NCBI RefSeq assembly: GCF_021202945.1 | Contig: NZ_JAJOYR010000001.1 | Location: 2,337,543 to 2,401,542 of the forward strand | Length of the DNA: 64,000 nt | Direction of reading: 5' to 3' | Source: Stenotrophomonas sp. SY1 | Lineage (GTDB): Bacteria > Pseudomonadota > Gammaproteobacteria > Xanthomonadales > Xanthomonadaceae | Shown here: piece after piece, positions 8,483 through 17,328 of the stretch | Position numbering within the stretch: the stretch's first letter is position 1 | Layout of the letters: every line of letters starts with the position of its first letter | Program-made: the position numbers and the translations under genes | Notes under the pieces: model-generated | Seen by the model: only the letters and a program-made list of their open reading frames with translations | Databases searched by the model: none | What the model was told of the DNA's origin: nothing

Positions 8483-10320
8483 TGAGTTCAACAATGAGAG
8501 CTGCTCGCCCAATCAAAGACCTGGTGATAAAGCCGGGTGAGCTAGTTATGTGTGGAGGCAGGCTGTCCCGTGTTCTGAACTGCGTTAGCTCCGAGAAGAT
8601 CCACATCCAGATAGAGGGCACATGCGACTTTCAGTGGGTTGGCGTCGGAGACCTTTCGTCGTATAGCCCGCAAGTGTCGCCTGGCAGAGTGCGTCACATC
8701 GCTAACATTGACCCTGACCAAGAGGCAGCCGCACATAGATGGACACGAACGCTTGCGATAGCGATTCGGAAACATGGCTCGCGGCTTTCTAAGCAGACGT
8801 GCGATCAGCTCGCTGATCAGCTCGGCGTTTGCAGCAAAACCGTAAGGCGTCGTTGGCGGTTGTACTGTGACAATCCGCTACCTTCAGCTCAGCTGCCCAC
8901 TCTGCCTGGACCGCCGCCCAGAGCACGACTCCTACCACCGTTGGTCGAGAGTCTGATCGCATCTGCGATAGATGAGATCTACATGGTGCGCGAAGCCAGC
9001 ACAGTTGCAGCAGTCGTCCGCAGGTGTGCGCAGCTCGCCCATCAGGCCAACGTTCCTGCTCCGAGCTACGCGGCCGTGAAAGTGCGGATCAAGGCGCGCG
9101 ATCCCATGCATGTGGCCACAAAGCGGCATGGGAGCCATGAGGCTCTTGCAAAGCAGGCTCCTTCCATTAGAGGGCTGGAGGCAACATATCCACTCGAGAT
9201 CATCCAGATAGATCATGCGATCATCGATCTAATGGTGGTTAGCCCATTGACCCGACAGGTGATTGGTCGCCCGTGGATAACGCTAGCCATCGACGTATTC
9301 ACGCGTTGTGTCGTTGGCTACTACATGAGTTTTGATCCTCCTGATCAAACCTCTGTTGCGCTCACGTTGGAGCACAGCTGCCTCCCCAAGGATAAGTGGC
9401 TGAGATCCCTCGGTCTCGAAGAAAAGATCAAGTATCCGATCTTCGGAAAGATGTCACGAATTGCGTGGGATAACGCAAAGACCTTCAAGACGAAGTCACT
9501 TCTCGCGCAGTGTGAACGATATGGAATTGAAGTACGGCCCAGGCCGGTGCGAAAGCCGCACTACGGCGCGTACATCGAACGCTACATCGGAACGATGATG
9601 GGAGCTATACACCTCCTTCCTGGAACGACGTTCTCCAACTCGAAGCAACGGGGAGACTATCCCTCAGAGAAGAAGGCCATCCTTAGTATCTCTGAGCTCG
9701 AACAATGGCTCGCGCTAGAAGTTGCTGGCGTGTATCACAACTCTCCTCACCGCGGTCTTGGCGGAATTACGCCCTTGCAGATGTGGGAACAGTCATGGAC
9801 CGATAAAGAGGGAGTTACACGATTCCCCCCTCTCATCGGGGATCAACGTGAATTCACGATCGGTTTTCTGCCAGCTGTCGAACGCAGAATCGGCCGTGGA
9901 GGGATCCAGCTGAACTCGCTTAACTATTGGGATCCGGCACTAACACCGTTCATAAATGACGGGATAAACCACAGGGTACACTTCAGCCAACGCGATCTTA
10001 GTAAGGTTTTCCTGTACACAGCTGGTGACTACATTGATGTCCCACTGCTGGATCGCTCCAGAGGGGCATTCTCCTTTTGGGAGCTGCGCGACATACGCTC
10101 CCATCTTAGAGAGCAGGGGAAGAAGGCCGCATCGGAGAGTGAATTGCTCGATGCGATCGAGCATCAACGTGAGGTGCTTTTTCAAGCAGCGAACAGGTCT
10201 AAGAAGGCGCGTCGTAAGATCGCTAGGCTGCCGGAGGTAAAGCCGATTAAGCCTTCGGGTGAAGTTGACTACAGCGCGCCAGTCTTTCCGCTCCCTCCCA
10301 TCGAGGGGGTAATTGAATGA
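8482..10320 (+). CDS. tniA: Tn7/Tn5053-like DDE transposase TniA (TnsB family)
   Basis: A 612-residue transposase of the TniA/TnsB (Mu-like, rve fold) family that cuts and joins the transposon ends. An N-terminal DNA-binding part includes a helix-turn-helix ('ADQLGVCSKTVRRRWR'). The catalytic core shows Asp244 ('IQIDHAI'), Asp330 ('AWDNAKTF') and Glu366 ('GAYIERYIG'), a D(85)D(35)E spacing, followed by the beta-barrel domain and a basic C-terminal tail expected to contact TniB. ATG 8482 gives a start close to family members; a TTG-initiated frame from 8401 would add 27 residues, and a second ATG follows at 8494. Ends in ATGA overlap with tniB. Base composition is visibly less GC-rich than the core genes, consistent with transfer. 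Confidence 0.92.
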   Translation: MSSTMRAARPIKDLVIKPGELVMCGGRLSRVLNCVSSEKIHIQIEGTCDFQWVGVGDLSSYSPQVSPGRVRHIANIDPDQEAAAHRWTRTLAIAIRKHGSRLSKQTCDQLADQLGVCSKTVRRRWRLYCDNPLPSAQLPTLPGPPPRARLLPPLVESLIASAIDEIYMVREASTVAAVVRRCAQLAHQANVPAPSYAAVKVRIKARDPMHVATKRHGSHEALAKQAPSIRGLEATYPLEIIQIDHAIIDLMVVSPLTRQVIGRPWITLAIDVFTRCVVGYYMSFDPPDQTSVALTLEHSCLPKDKWLRSLGLEEKIKYPIFGKMSRIAWDNAKTFKTKSLLAQCERYGIEVRPRPVRKPHYGAYIERYIGTMMGAIHLLPGTTFSNSKQRGDYPSEKKAILSISELEQWLALEVAGVYHNSPHRGLGGITPLQMWEQSWTDKEGVTRFPPLIGDQREFTIGFLPAVERRIGRGGIQLNSLNYWDPALTPFINDGINHRVHFSQRDLSKVFLYTAGDYIDVPLLDRSRGAFSFWELRDIRSHLREQGKKAASESELLDAIEHQREVLFQAANRSKKARRKIARLPEVKPIKPSGEVDYSAPVFPLPPIEGVIE

Positions 10321-11168
10321 AGATCACCCAGAATTGCGCGGGCTCCGCCTCCTATCTAGAAGGAGATCTGCCGTTTGTACTGAGCTCTCACTCCGTGCGA
10401 ATCCTCAAAGTCCTGAGTCAGCTTCGCGCTGGCGAGTATCGGCGGAGTCGACCTGTCTGTCTGCACATCGCTGCTGCAGCGGGGAGTGGGAAAAGCAGGT
10501 TGCTCAATCACTACATGTCTCAAGTATCGGCCGACCGTGAAACTAGTGGCTCGCGATATCGCGAGGCGATCTTGATTGAAGCGCCATACGACGGGAACTG
10601 CATGAAGATGTGCCGTTCCATCATTAATTCCTGTCTACCAGGCTTTCCTATCCGGAAGACTCAGAACATCCACGAGCAGGTTGCCGATGTACTGCAGGCC
10701 TCAGGCGTAAAACAGCTTCTTATCGATGAGGCAGGGCATATCCTCAATGCGGGAAAGTCCGGTCAGCAGTACACCCTTGCACTCATCAAGTCCATCTGCA
10801 ATTTAGGAATCACAGTCTGCATCGCTACGACGAAGAATATGGTTAACGTGCTGGCGGCAGACGAGCAGCTTGCATCGCGCTTCAAGAAGGTCGAACTACC
10901 AGTTTGGTCTGAGTCGAACGACTTTCGTCAGTTCTTGGCAGGAATAGAACTCGAATTGGGGTTGCCTGAGCCATCACATCTAGACAGCAAAGTAGTAGTC
11001 CGCTGGCTAACAACACATGACTGCTGCATCACGTTTCGGCTCCTTGAAGTAGTCCTAGGAGCTGCCCGACTAGCACATCAGCGCGGGGAAAGGCATCTAA
11101 CCATCGAACTGCTCGAGGAGTTTTGGAAGTCTGGATTTGGTATGGAGGAGAAGGGCCTTGAGAATTGA
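10317..11168 (+). CDS. tniB: Transposition AAA+ ATPase TniB (TnsC family)
   Basis: A 283-residue ATPase of the TniB/TnsC family, which forms filaments on target DNA and passes target information to the transposase. Walker A is AAAGSGKSR with Lys59; Walker B is LLIDEAGH with Asp137-Glu138; a sensor-like 'CIATTKN' follows, then 'ASRFKKVEL'. Start ATG overlaps the tniA stop by four bases and its 3' end overlaps the start of tniQ, so the three genes form one tightly coupled operon. No TnsA-like endonuclease is present, as expected for Tn5053/Tn402-type elements, which move by cointegrate formation. Confidence 0.9.
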   Translation: MKITQNCAGSASYLEGDLPFVLSSHSVRILKVLSQLRAGEYRRSRPVCLHIAAAAGSGKSRLLNHYMSQVSADRETSGSRYREAILIEAPYDGNCMKMCRSIINSCLPGFPIRKTQNIHEQVADVLQASGVKQLLIDEAGHILNAGKSGQQYTLALIKSICNLGITVCIATTKNMVNVLAADEQLASRFKKVELPVWSESNDFRQFLAGIELELGLPEPSHLDSKVVVRWLTTHDCCITFRLLEVVLGAARLAHQRGERHLTIELLEEFWKSGFGMEEKGLEN

Positions 11169-11991
11169 GGACCTACCCGTTGCAGCTGTCCCTTATCCGG
11201 ACGAGAGCATCTATTCCTGGCTGGACGCCACTCGGGAGATGCTGAGACTAGGATCTTCCGATTGGCGGCAATGGTGTCAATTCTCAGCTGAAGAACCAGA
11301 GCGTCGCTTGGCCGGCACGGATTGGGGAGCCATTCCTCCTGAGTTAGGTCGCGTCGATCGTATCCCCGTCTCATGGCGTGTTGGACCCGAATGGCGTGGC
11401 ATGAAGTGCCCACATTGTTATGTCGAGATTCCCGGCGGCCGCCGATACCCCGTCGCAGTGGATTGGCTTGACGTTCGAACCATCGCTTGCCGCCAGCATC
11501 GTCTTTTGCTCACCTATCAACCCGCAGAAGGAGCTATGTCAGTCGATACCAATGAAGAGATCTTGGCTCTATGGAGTTGGCTCGAAATGTGGCGTCACAG
11601 GTGTATAGAACGATGGGACGCGAAGCTCCGCCGTGATTTGGTACTTGCGGCTGGGCGCAACTGGGACACTCAGTTCGGCAACATTGCGAGTGCGGAGCTT
11701 ACTTGGTCGATCGAGGGTGCGGGCTGGATTCTACCCAATCCTCAGCGGCAGTACCGATCCTACGGACCGCCTCGAATCGGCAGTCTCGGGCCTATGGATA
11801 GAGCAGCCGCTTTGCTGGGCGCGTACAGAGCTTGGAAGGCATTAACTGATCCGCAATCACCAACGCTTCCTAGGTGGCCTGCTCCCGCTTGGTTGTGGCT
11901 GGCGCGGCGATGGCGCTTATACGGAGATGGGCAGATTGGAGCGATGCTTGCCGGTATTGTCTTGGCGAGTCATGGGAGGGGGCGATCCTGA
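11158..11991 (+). CDS. tniQ: Target-selection protein TniQ
   Basis: TniQ-family protein (277 residues) with the expected zinc-finger pattern: CPHC around residues 80-90 followed by CRQH about 30 residues later. The N-terminus 'PDESIYSWLDATREML' matches the conserved TniQ opening. I chose TTG 11158 because GGAGGAGAAGG (11144-11154) lies directly upstream; a TTG at 11137 would add seven residues. It is shorter than the roughly 400-residue TniQ of Tn5053, so the C-terminal part may be lost or naturally short. In homologous systems TniQ bridges the targeting factor and the TniB filament. Confidence 0.87.
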   Translation: MRIEDLPVAAVPYPDESIYSWLDATREMLRLGSSDWRQWCQFSAEEPERRLAGTDWGAIPPELGRVDRIPVSWRVGPEWRGMKCPHCYVEIPGGRRYPVAVDWLDVRTIACRQHRLLLTYQPAEGAMSVDTNEEILALWSWLEMWRHRCIERWDAKLRRDLVLAAGRNWDTQFGNIASAELTWSIEGAGWILPNPQRQYRSYGPPRIGSLGPMDRAAALLGAYRAWKALTDPQSPTLPRWPAPAWLWLARRWRLYGDGQIGAMLAGIVLASHGRGRS

Positions 11992-12115
11992 GCTATCTGG
12001 ATGCGCTCATAAGTACGGCTGATCTCTAACGCTTTGGGGCTGGGCTGGCGGGGGGCGCGGGTTCTCGAGCCGGCGCTGGTTGCAAATTGAAGCGCTGTGA
12101 GGATTAGAGAACGCA

Positions 12116-12131
12116 TCCAAGGACCCACTTA
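12116..12131. repeat. 16-bp direct repeat, right copy
   Basis: TCCAAGGACCCACTTA again, 125 bases after the tniQ stop, same orientation as the copy at 8467. Confidence 0.6.
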
Positions 12132-12269
12132 GGGGGAAGATAGCGCTGAACATGCCAGCACCCGAGCGGGCTCGGATGGACGGGTAATCGCTAACGCCTC
12201 GGAATTGGAGGCAATCGCACTCGGTCGAGAGACAGTGGTCAGTGGAGACGGACAGCGACGAATGAGTTA

Positions 12270-12289
12270 GGCCAGACCGCTGTCTGGCC
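12270..12289. repeat. Perfect inverted repeat
   Basis: GGCCAGAC-CGCT-GTCTGGCC, an 8-bp perfect stem with a 4-base loop, downstream of tniQ. It lacks a T-run. It could be a terminator stem for the tni operon or a site in the transposon end. Confidence 0.5.
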
Positions 12290-12370
12290 GTCGCGGCTCC
12301 TCTCCATGTCAGCTAAAGGTGGCTCGATGCTGTTATTTTTTCCATGCCTTGAAGCAACGGTAGACGTTCC

Positions 12371-12430
12371 GATTAGGGCACGTTATCGGGGGTAAGGGAG
12401 GGTTGCTCTCGACCCAAAGCGGTGGTCGCA
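12371..12430. repeat. Dispersed intergenic repeat, copy A
   Basis: GATTAGGGCACGTTATCGGG and the following bases through 'CGACCCAAAGCGG'. It shares its core with copies at 26785, 33748 and 38529. It lies between convergent genes (tniQ and the DUF202 gene). A 127-residue minus-strand frame over this stretch is explained by the repeat. Confidence 0.6.
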
Positions 12431-13005
12431 GATCAATATAATTCAACCTTATTGGTGGAAGGGGCCGCTTAAAGCCACAGAGGGCATTGCGATGCCGAAC
12501 CGCGGACATGGGTGATTCCCGGGACGTCCAGCAGCTATCTGTGATCTCAGCGTCCGGCCAGCGCACATGGAACGCAGTGTGAGAAATTGCGAGCGGCCCT
12601 TCCTGATGCTCCGATGTTTCCCAAGACCAGGATAGCCGATGCTTCTGATACTCGATGATCCTGCTTTTGCATGGATCCGAAAGATTCGCGCGCAAACCAG
12701 AAGGAAAACTTAACAACCGAAAAGGCGGCCTAACTCACGCTGGCGAACGCAAGTTGGTTTTTCTCCTGATTTATATTCGGTACGGCAGGGTCATCGCGCG
12801 GGTAATTCCCTGCATATTTCCCGTGAGAGGCGCTCTGCCGCACCAGCTTGTGTTGGCCTGCGCACCGTCGAAAGTAATACGAACGACAAGGGCTTCTAAC
12901 AGAGGGGATCGAAGCCCATCATAGAACTACTATCCAGCGGCCAGGGGATCGCGCCTTTTGTCAAGTTCACGCGAATACCCACGGCACAAGACGCAGCGGC
13001 ATCGC

Positions 13006-13638
13006 TCAACCTAAGGGACCTAGGCCAAAAGCCATGTGGGCAATAGCGAGTACGCCCAATGCCCACAACAGAAGAGCTGCAACCAGTGCCATCGAAACCG
13101 GAAATACGCTTTGATCATGGATGAGCGCCGGCTCTCCCATGTCGCTGCGCTTCCTTCGCAGTTCGAGCATCGCTCGAGCGTGGTATACGATGCCCATCGT
13201 CAGAAGTACAAGACCCGTCGCCACAAGGGCCAACCCGAAGTTGCGCGGCGCATGACTGGAGACGATCATGAGCTGGGACTCTTTCAGATGGTTGAAGAAT
13301 TGGAAGATCGTGAATCCAAATCCGATAAGCGATAAGGCGGTGCGAATAACAGACATGGTCGTTCGTTCGATACTCAAATGAGTACGCTGAAACGACATGT
13401 CCGTTCGTTGGGTGGACATTTCCGTTCGGTCCGACGACAGATCTGTACGGTACTCGGAAAGCGAGGTGCGATGCTCGGACAAGGATGTACGGTGGTTGGA
13501 AAGACCCGTTCGATAGCGCGAATACTCCGTCGAAGCGATGTCTCCTTCCAGCTTACTGACATCGGGAATGGGAGGGACAGGGGTCTCTTGCAAACGGGCT
13601 GGTCTAGTGGGAGTAGTCACAGATGTACGAGCCTTCAT
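13006..13638 (-). CDS. DUF202 (YidH-like) membrane protein with expanded heptad repeats
   Basis: A 210-residue inner-membrane protein of the DUF202 family. The C-terminal half has three membrane segments ('TALSLIGFGFTIFQFF', about 'LALVATGLVLLTMGIVYH' and 'MALVAALLLWALGVLAIA'). Before them, residues ~38-105 are about ten consecutive seven-residue units of the form xxRTxLS/MS (SNHRTSL, SEHRTSL, SEYRTDL, SSDRTEM, STQRTDM and so on). Normal DUF202 proteins have only one to three such units before the first membrane helix. ATG 13638 has GGAGCG ten bases upstream; a longer start at 13671 is less likely. It is divergent from the DUF4239 gene. Function unknown. Confidence 0.8.
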   Translation of the reverse strand: MKARTSVTTPTRPARLQETPVPPIPDVSKLEGDIASTEYSRYRTGLSNHRTSLSEHRTSLSEYRTDLSSDRTEMSTQRTDMSFQRTHLSIERTTMSVIRTALSLIGFGFTIFQFFNHLKESQLMIVSSHAPRNFGLALVATGLVLLTMGIVYHARAMLELRRKRSDMGEPALIHDQSVFPVSMALVAALLLWALGVLAIAHMAFGLGPLG

Positions 13639-13836
13639 TTGATTCGCTCCAGACATTAAGGCCCCGGTCATTCCGGTGCAAAAAGGTTATGAGGCTGCGA
13701 AACCCAAGATGCCGTGCGTACAAATCTGACGGCATCGGCCTAATAGTTGCACGTCGAAACACAGGATTCCAGACAGTCAGGAAGCAGATTTCCGTCTGCG
13801 CTCCAGTTTGCTCTTTCCATTCCAGGCGACGCCGTC

Positions 13837-14697
13837 ATGATCTTATCCGGTTCCTACCCGTACATGCCCCTGTGGTTGCTAACTTTGCTGTTCTTCGTCG
13901 CATTAATGGCGGCGCGTGAGGTCGGGCTTCGTCTGCGTCTACGCCGGCAACAGGCCTCGCGCGGACTCGCAGGGCCAACAAGTTCAAGCAAGCCGATGGA
14001 CCCCGGGGGTGCCAAAGAGGATGGATTCGCTATGACGTCGGTCATGGGGCTGCTTGCGTTGCTGATCGGCTTTACGTTCTCACTCACTTTGGGCCGATAC
14101 GACGAACGACGTGACCTGGTGCTCAAAGAAGCGAACGCAATTGGAACCACTTGGCTGCGCACGGATCTGCTTGATCCAAAGGATGGTGAGAGAATGCGAG
14201 AAGTTCTGCGCCGGTATGTTGATGCGCGTGTCGATTTCGCCAACGCCAGAGATGCCGGCGACGAGACCCAACAGTTCGCGCAGACGGTGTCGTTGCAGAA
14301 TGAACTTTGGAGTGTAATGCGGCAGGGAATCGCTACATTCCGGGATAACCCTCGCGCTTCGCTCATCGTCAGTACCACCAACGAGGCAATTGACCTCGCT
14401 GCGGAGCGCTACGCCGCACGTCAAGACCATATCCCACCACGGATCCTGCGCCTATTACTCATCTTTGCCGTGCTATCTGCCGGGCTGGTTGGTTACGAGC
14501 GGTATCAGCAGCGCAAGGCTACAGCTTTGCTGTTGCTGTTGTTCTCGCTCGCCGTCGGCCTCGTTTTGGATCTTGATCTTCCCAGTACAGGGGCGACCAG
14601 CGTGCCGCAGGACCCGATGCTGGATCTGCAGCGAAGTCTTCATCAGGTCACGCCGCCCCCAACGCCGCAAATGCCAGTGGTCAGTCGAGCCCCATGA
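13837..14697 (+). CDS. DUF4239 (bestrophin-like) membrane protein
   Basis: A 286-residue predicted inner-membrane protein. Membrane segments lie near the N-terminus ('LWLLTLLFFVALMAAR'), at about residues 67-85 ('MGLLALLIGFTFSLTLGR') and as a pair near the C-terminus ('LLLIFAVLSAGLVGYE', 'ALLLLLFSLAVGLVLDLDLP'). The sequence 'RYDERRDLVLKEANAIGTTW' is the signature of the DUF4239 family. ATG 13837 follows AGGCGAC; an upstream in-frame ATG at 13747 lacks a binding site. A proline-rich tail ends the protein. Its biochemical role is unknown; the family resembles bestrophin channels distantly. Confidence 0.78.
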   Translation: MILSGSYPYMPLWLLTLLFFVALMAAREVGLRLRLRRQQASRGLAGPTSSSKPMDPGGAKEDGFAMTSVMGLLALLIGFTFSLTLGRYDERRDLVLKEANAIGTTWLRTDLLDPKDGERMREVLRRYVDARVDFANARDAGDETQQFAQTVSLQNELWSVMRQGIATFRDNPRASLIVSTTNEAIDLAAERYAARQDHIPPRILRLLLIFAVLSAGLVGYERYQQRKATALLLLLFSLAVGLVLDLDLPSTGATSVPQDPMLDLQRSLHQVTPPPTPQMPVVSRAP

Positions 14698-14834
14698 AGA
14701 ACGAGTTCCAATCAACTTCTTCGCGCCGGCCTGATGCCGCTTCGGAACTGACCCGCCGCCAGGGAGGAAGCTGCGAAAGAGTAGATAACGCGCATGTCTG
14801 ATTTCTGAGCCGGGGGCAAATCCGAGGGGTGGTC

Positions 14835-15944
14835 ATGTCTGTGAAAGAAATTGCCTGCGCCGCGCAACAAGAACTTCAAGCCAAGACTGGGCTTCCGTTC
14901 AAACGCGCGCACATTTACGAGTTGTTTGCCGCAGCCTACGGACATATAGCTCATGCTGCTTTCAGCGCAAGCGCAGTCTTTACTTGCGTCCACATGCTAT
15001 CGAACGCATTAAAGCCTGACGTCAGTTCCGTTAGGGATCGCTTGCTATCGCTGGGCTACGATGCGTCGGTGTCGGGTTTTGCAGCATCGGAACTGACCAT
15101 GTTCATGAAAAGAAGATCGTTCGGAGCCATACCTTTGGTCAAACTGGTGGGTATGCTGCTACCCAAGGGTGGCTCGTTTGAGCGGGTGGATTCCGAGTCC
15201 CTTCTTAAGGATGCCATTTTGATCGAGGGCCTGGAGGCGGGAGCAGCTAGGGGAAATGCGCTGGCACACTATGCTCTAGCTCTTCTCTATGTGCCGGACA
15301 ATGAGCAGGGCGACTCAGGTAACACCTACTGGCAAAACCAACGGTTACCCGGCCAGCAATTGTTTGGTTCCGCTAGAGACCGGGCCGATGCCCATGCCGA
15401 GCGGCTCGCCACTGAAGACAAGTACGTCCGGCATCTCCAACAGGCCTTTTTGCTCGGGCTACCAGAAGCGCACCTTGATCTCGCCGATAGGTTTGGGTTT
15501 ATAGATCCGACATCCTTCGAAATGGGTCCTGTTAGCGCCGATGCTGATTCCACCTGGGTGGCCCAGGTGGCCGCGCGACTTTGCCGCATCGAGGATACGC
15601 AAGGGTTGTTGCGTATCGCAGCCGAGAACGGGGATGTCGATGCCATGCTCACGCTCATCGATAGCTACGACCGAACCGATTCGATACGCTGCTGGACGTG
15701 GGTGTATCTGGCCCAACATCTTGGGACCGACCTTACCCGCGATGATCACAAAGCCATTAACGAAGATGGCTCTCCCGACGACGAATGCATCGGAGGTCCG
15801 TGCTTTGTCGGAGGACGTGACGCCATTGAGCTGAAGCCACTCGACTCCAAGGATGATGCTAAGGCACGCCGAATGGCCAGGAAACTCATCGACCGGATGG
15901 CGGCACTAAACGTATCTGACATCGAGTCGAGCAATCGACGCTAA
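14835..15944 (+). CDS. Sel1-like repeat protein, unknown function
   Basis: A 369-residue soluble protein without signal peptide. Several stretches have the helix-pair pattern of Sel1/TPR-like repeats: 'EAGAARGNALAHYALALLYV', 'AFLLGLPEAHLDLADRFG' and 'IAAENGDVDAMLTLIDSYD'. The N-terminal ~70 residues form a different helical segment. ATG 14835 is preceded by GAGGGG at 14824-14829. Sel1 proteins usually serve as scaffolds in signalling or envelope stress. The flanking membrane proteins suggest a common cell-envelope role, but nothing in the sequence proves it. Confidence 0.6.
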   Translation: MSVKEIACAAQQELQAKTGLPFKRAHIYELFAAAYGHIAHAAFSASAVFTCVHMLSNALKPDVSSVRDRLLSLGYDASVSGFAASELTMFMKRRSFGAIPLVKLVGMLLPKGGSFERVDSESLLKDAILIEGLEAGAARGNALAHYALALLYVPDNEQGDSGNTYWQNQRLPGQQLFGSARDRADAHAERLATEDKYVRHLQQAFLLGLPEAHLDLADRFGFIDPTSFEMGPVSADADSTWVAQVAARLCRIEDTQGLLRIAAENGDVDAMLTLIDSYDRTDSIRCWTWVYLAQHLGTDLTRDDHKAINEDGSPDDECIGGPCFVGGRDAIELKPLDSKDDAKARRMARKLIDRMAALNVSDIESSNRR

Positions 15945-16462
15945 TTGGTACGCATTGAGAACCGTGTCGTGCTGCATTGCGTCTTACGCGCACAGAAGAA
16001 GATCAATGCTCGTGCCAGAGTGGTCGGAACCGAGTCTGAGACGACTTGAGTTACGCCTTCGAACTTACTCACCTGGCTGGCGATGATGTCTTCCGTACTA
16101 GATAGTTCCATCCAGATGCGTGGCAGTATGCAACCCCGACAACGCCGGTGCCAAGTAAGCCTCTTGCTTGTGCACCACCTCTCAGACGGTGTGGTATACG
16201 AATACCACCTACATCCACACCTTTCGAGCGCCGGCAGTGATGGCCTGTGTTCCGCACAGAACACAGGCGAGGCAATAGTTTCGCCGATCTTTGGTACATC
16301 AGGCGTTGGTGGCAGCCACGTCGGTGCGGCGCTCAAGGCCGGGGTGAGGTCCCAATCGTTGCGGTCTGTCAGGTCTGATCGGGCCGGGACCAAAGTGCAG
16401 ATTGAGTGTAGGTGCTTCTGCAAGTTCGCCTGACCCCTTGGCCAACGATTCAAGGGACCCGT
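15945..16462. other. 518-bp stretch without a supported gene
   Basis: Frames exist on both strands, but neither has the codon pattern, domain or start context of a real gene. The short inverted repeat GTGTGGTATACGAATACCACCT lies at about 16191-16210 (GGTATACGAATACC core). Confidence 0.45.
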
Positions 16463-16912
16463 CTACTCGCGGCGTATAGTGATGTCCACATCGCGCGCCG
16501 TGCTGCTAAGTAACTCCAGTCCGAAGTCGCCCGTCCCATGACGGGCTTTCACCAGCACGTCCTCTCCGTCGTCAACTTCGACATGAAACCCTTCGCCTAA
16601 TTGGTCACGCAATGCATTACGCGTGGTCGAGGCAATACGGTTCTCTGACTCGCCCTCGGTGACGGCAACGTCTACCTGGAACGGGGCATCATTCGCCGGC
16701 CAAATCCGGAAGCTGATGGTACCGCTGGACTTTGCACGTTCGTCAAACGCGATTCGCCACTTGTTGGAGGCGCGCGGACGCTCGGCCTGCGAGGAGGTCG
16801 TCCCCGTAGCGCCGGTGGCAATCGGGTCCTGCGCACGGACGAGCGGCGTGGTCGCCAGGACGAGCGCAGGAAAAGCTAATAACAGGGTGATACGCCGGGG
16901 GGAAACTCGCAT
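16463..16912 (-). CDS. Secreted/periplasmic protein, unknown function
   Basis: A 149-residue protein with a clear signal peptide ('RRITLLLAFPALVLATTPLV', cleavage probably after VRA at residue ~27). The mature part is beta-rich and hydrophilic with no cysteines. It is encoded 11 bases downstream of the DUF202 gene 16924-17328 on the same strand, so the two are probably one operon. I do not recognise the family. Confidence 0.62.
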   Translation of the reverse strand: MRVSPRRITLLLAFPALVLATTPLVRAQDPIATGATGTTSSQAERPRASNKWRIAFDERAKSSGTISFRIWPANDAPFQVDVAVTEGESENRIASTTRNALRDQLGEGFHVEVDDGEDVLVKARHGTGDFGLELLSSTARDVDITIRRE

Positions 16913-16923
16913 TGCCAGACTCC

Positions 16924-17328
16924 TCAGCTGGTGAATAGCCAGACTGCTGTCAGGCCACCCAGTAGCAGTAGCCCGATGGTGAATACAGTGGTGGCGCGGT
17001 GCCGTGGGTTGATTACACCACGCTCGATGTCAGCGGTCACGAGTCGATACCGAACCAACGACCACACCAATAGCGCGAGTCCGAGCAAGACCATTCCAAA
17101 GCCGGCGTTGCCGGCGTCATGCAGCAGCAATCGCCCCTTCTGTGGTGCTTGATCGTTCTGGATCAGGTACGTGCTGAACCGGTTAATGGTGATCCCGAAT
17201 CCGATCAAGGATACCGTGGTACGCAGGTAGGCCAGATGAGTGCGCTCGTTACCCAAATGGGTGCGCCCACGCGCCAGATCGTTGGCCAATGATGATTGCG
17301 GCTTGTCAGTCGGTGGCATATCACTCAT
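16924..17328 (-). CDS. DUF202 (YidH-like) membrane protein
   Basis: A 134-residue inner-membrane protein of the DUF202 family. It shows the canonical 'ERTHLAYLRTTVSLIGFGI' motif (two RT units only) and three membrane segments, the last at the C-terminus ('TVFTIGLLLLGGLTAVWLF'). ATG 17328 is preceded by GGAGG with five-base spacing; an ATG at 17358 has no such site. It is a normal-sized relative of the repeat-expanded DUF202 protein at 13006-13638 and provides a direct comparison. Likely co-transcribed with the secreted protein downstream. Confidence 0.82.
   Translation of the reverse strand: MSDMPPTDKPQSSLANDLARGRTHLGNERTHLAYLRTTVSLIGFGITINRFSTYLIQNDQAPQKGRLLLHDAGNAGFGMVLLGLALLVWSLVRYRLVTADIERGVINPRHRATTVFTIGLLLLGGLTAVWLFTS

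Larger units (their letters stand above)
11992..13005. other. 1-kb non-coding stretch after tniQ
   Basis: Contains the right 16-bp direct repeat, the 8-bp inverted repeat, copy A of the dispersed repeat, and AT-richer sequence towards 12780. No open frame here looks like a real protein. The other transposon end could lie here if the element carries no cargo on this side. Confidence 0.5.

Noticed and set aside
8482..11991. CRISPR-associated transposon
   Set aside because: TniQ/TniB/TniA resemble such systems, but no repeat-spacer array or Cas gene is visible within the window.
12333..12716. 127-residue minus-strand frame
   Set aside because: Its sequence is explained by the dispersed repeat and flanking non-coding DNA; composition is not protein-like.
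15941..16453. 170-residue minus-strand frame
   Set aside because: Rich in Cys, Trp, Arg and Ser with no domain and no start context; overlapped by equally poor plus frames.
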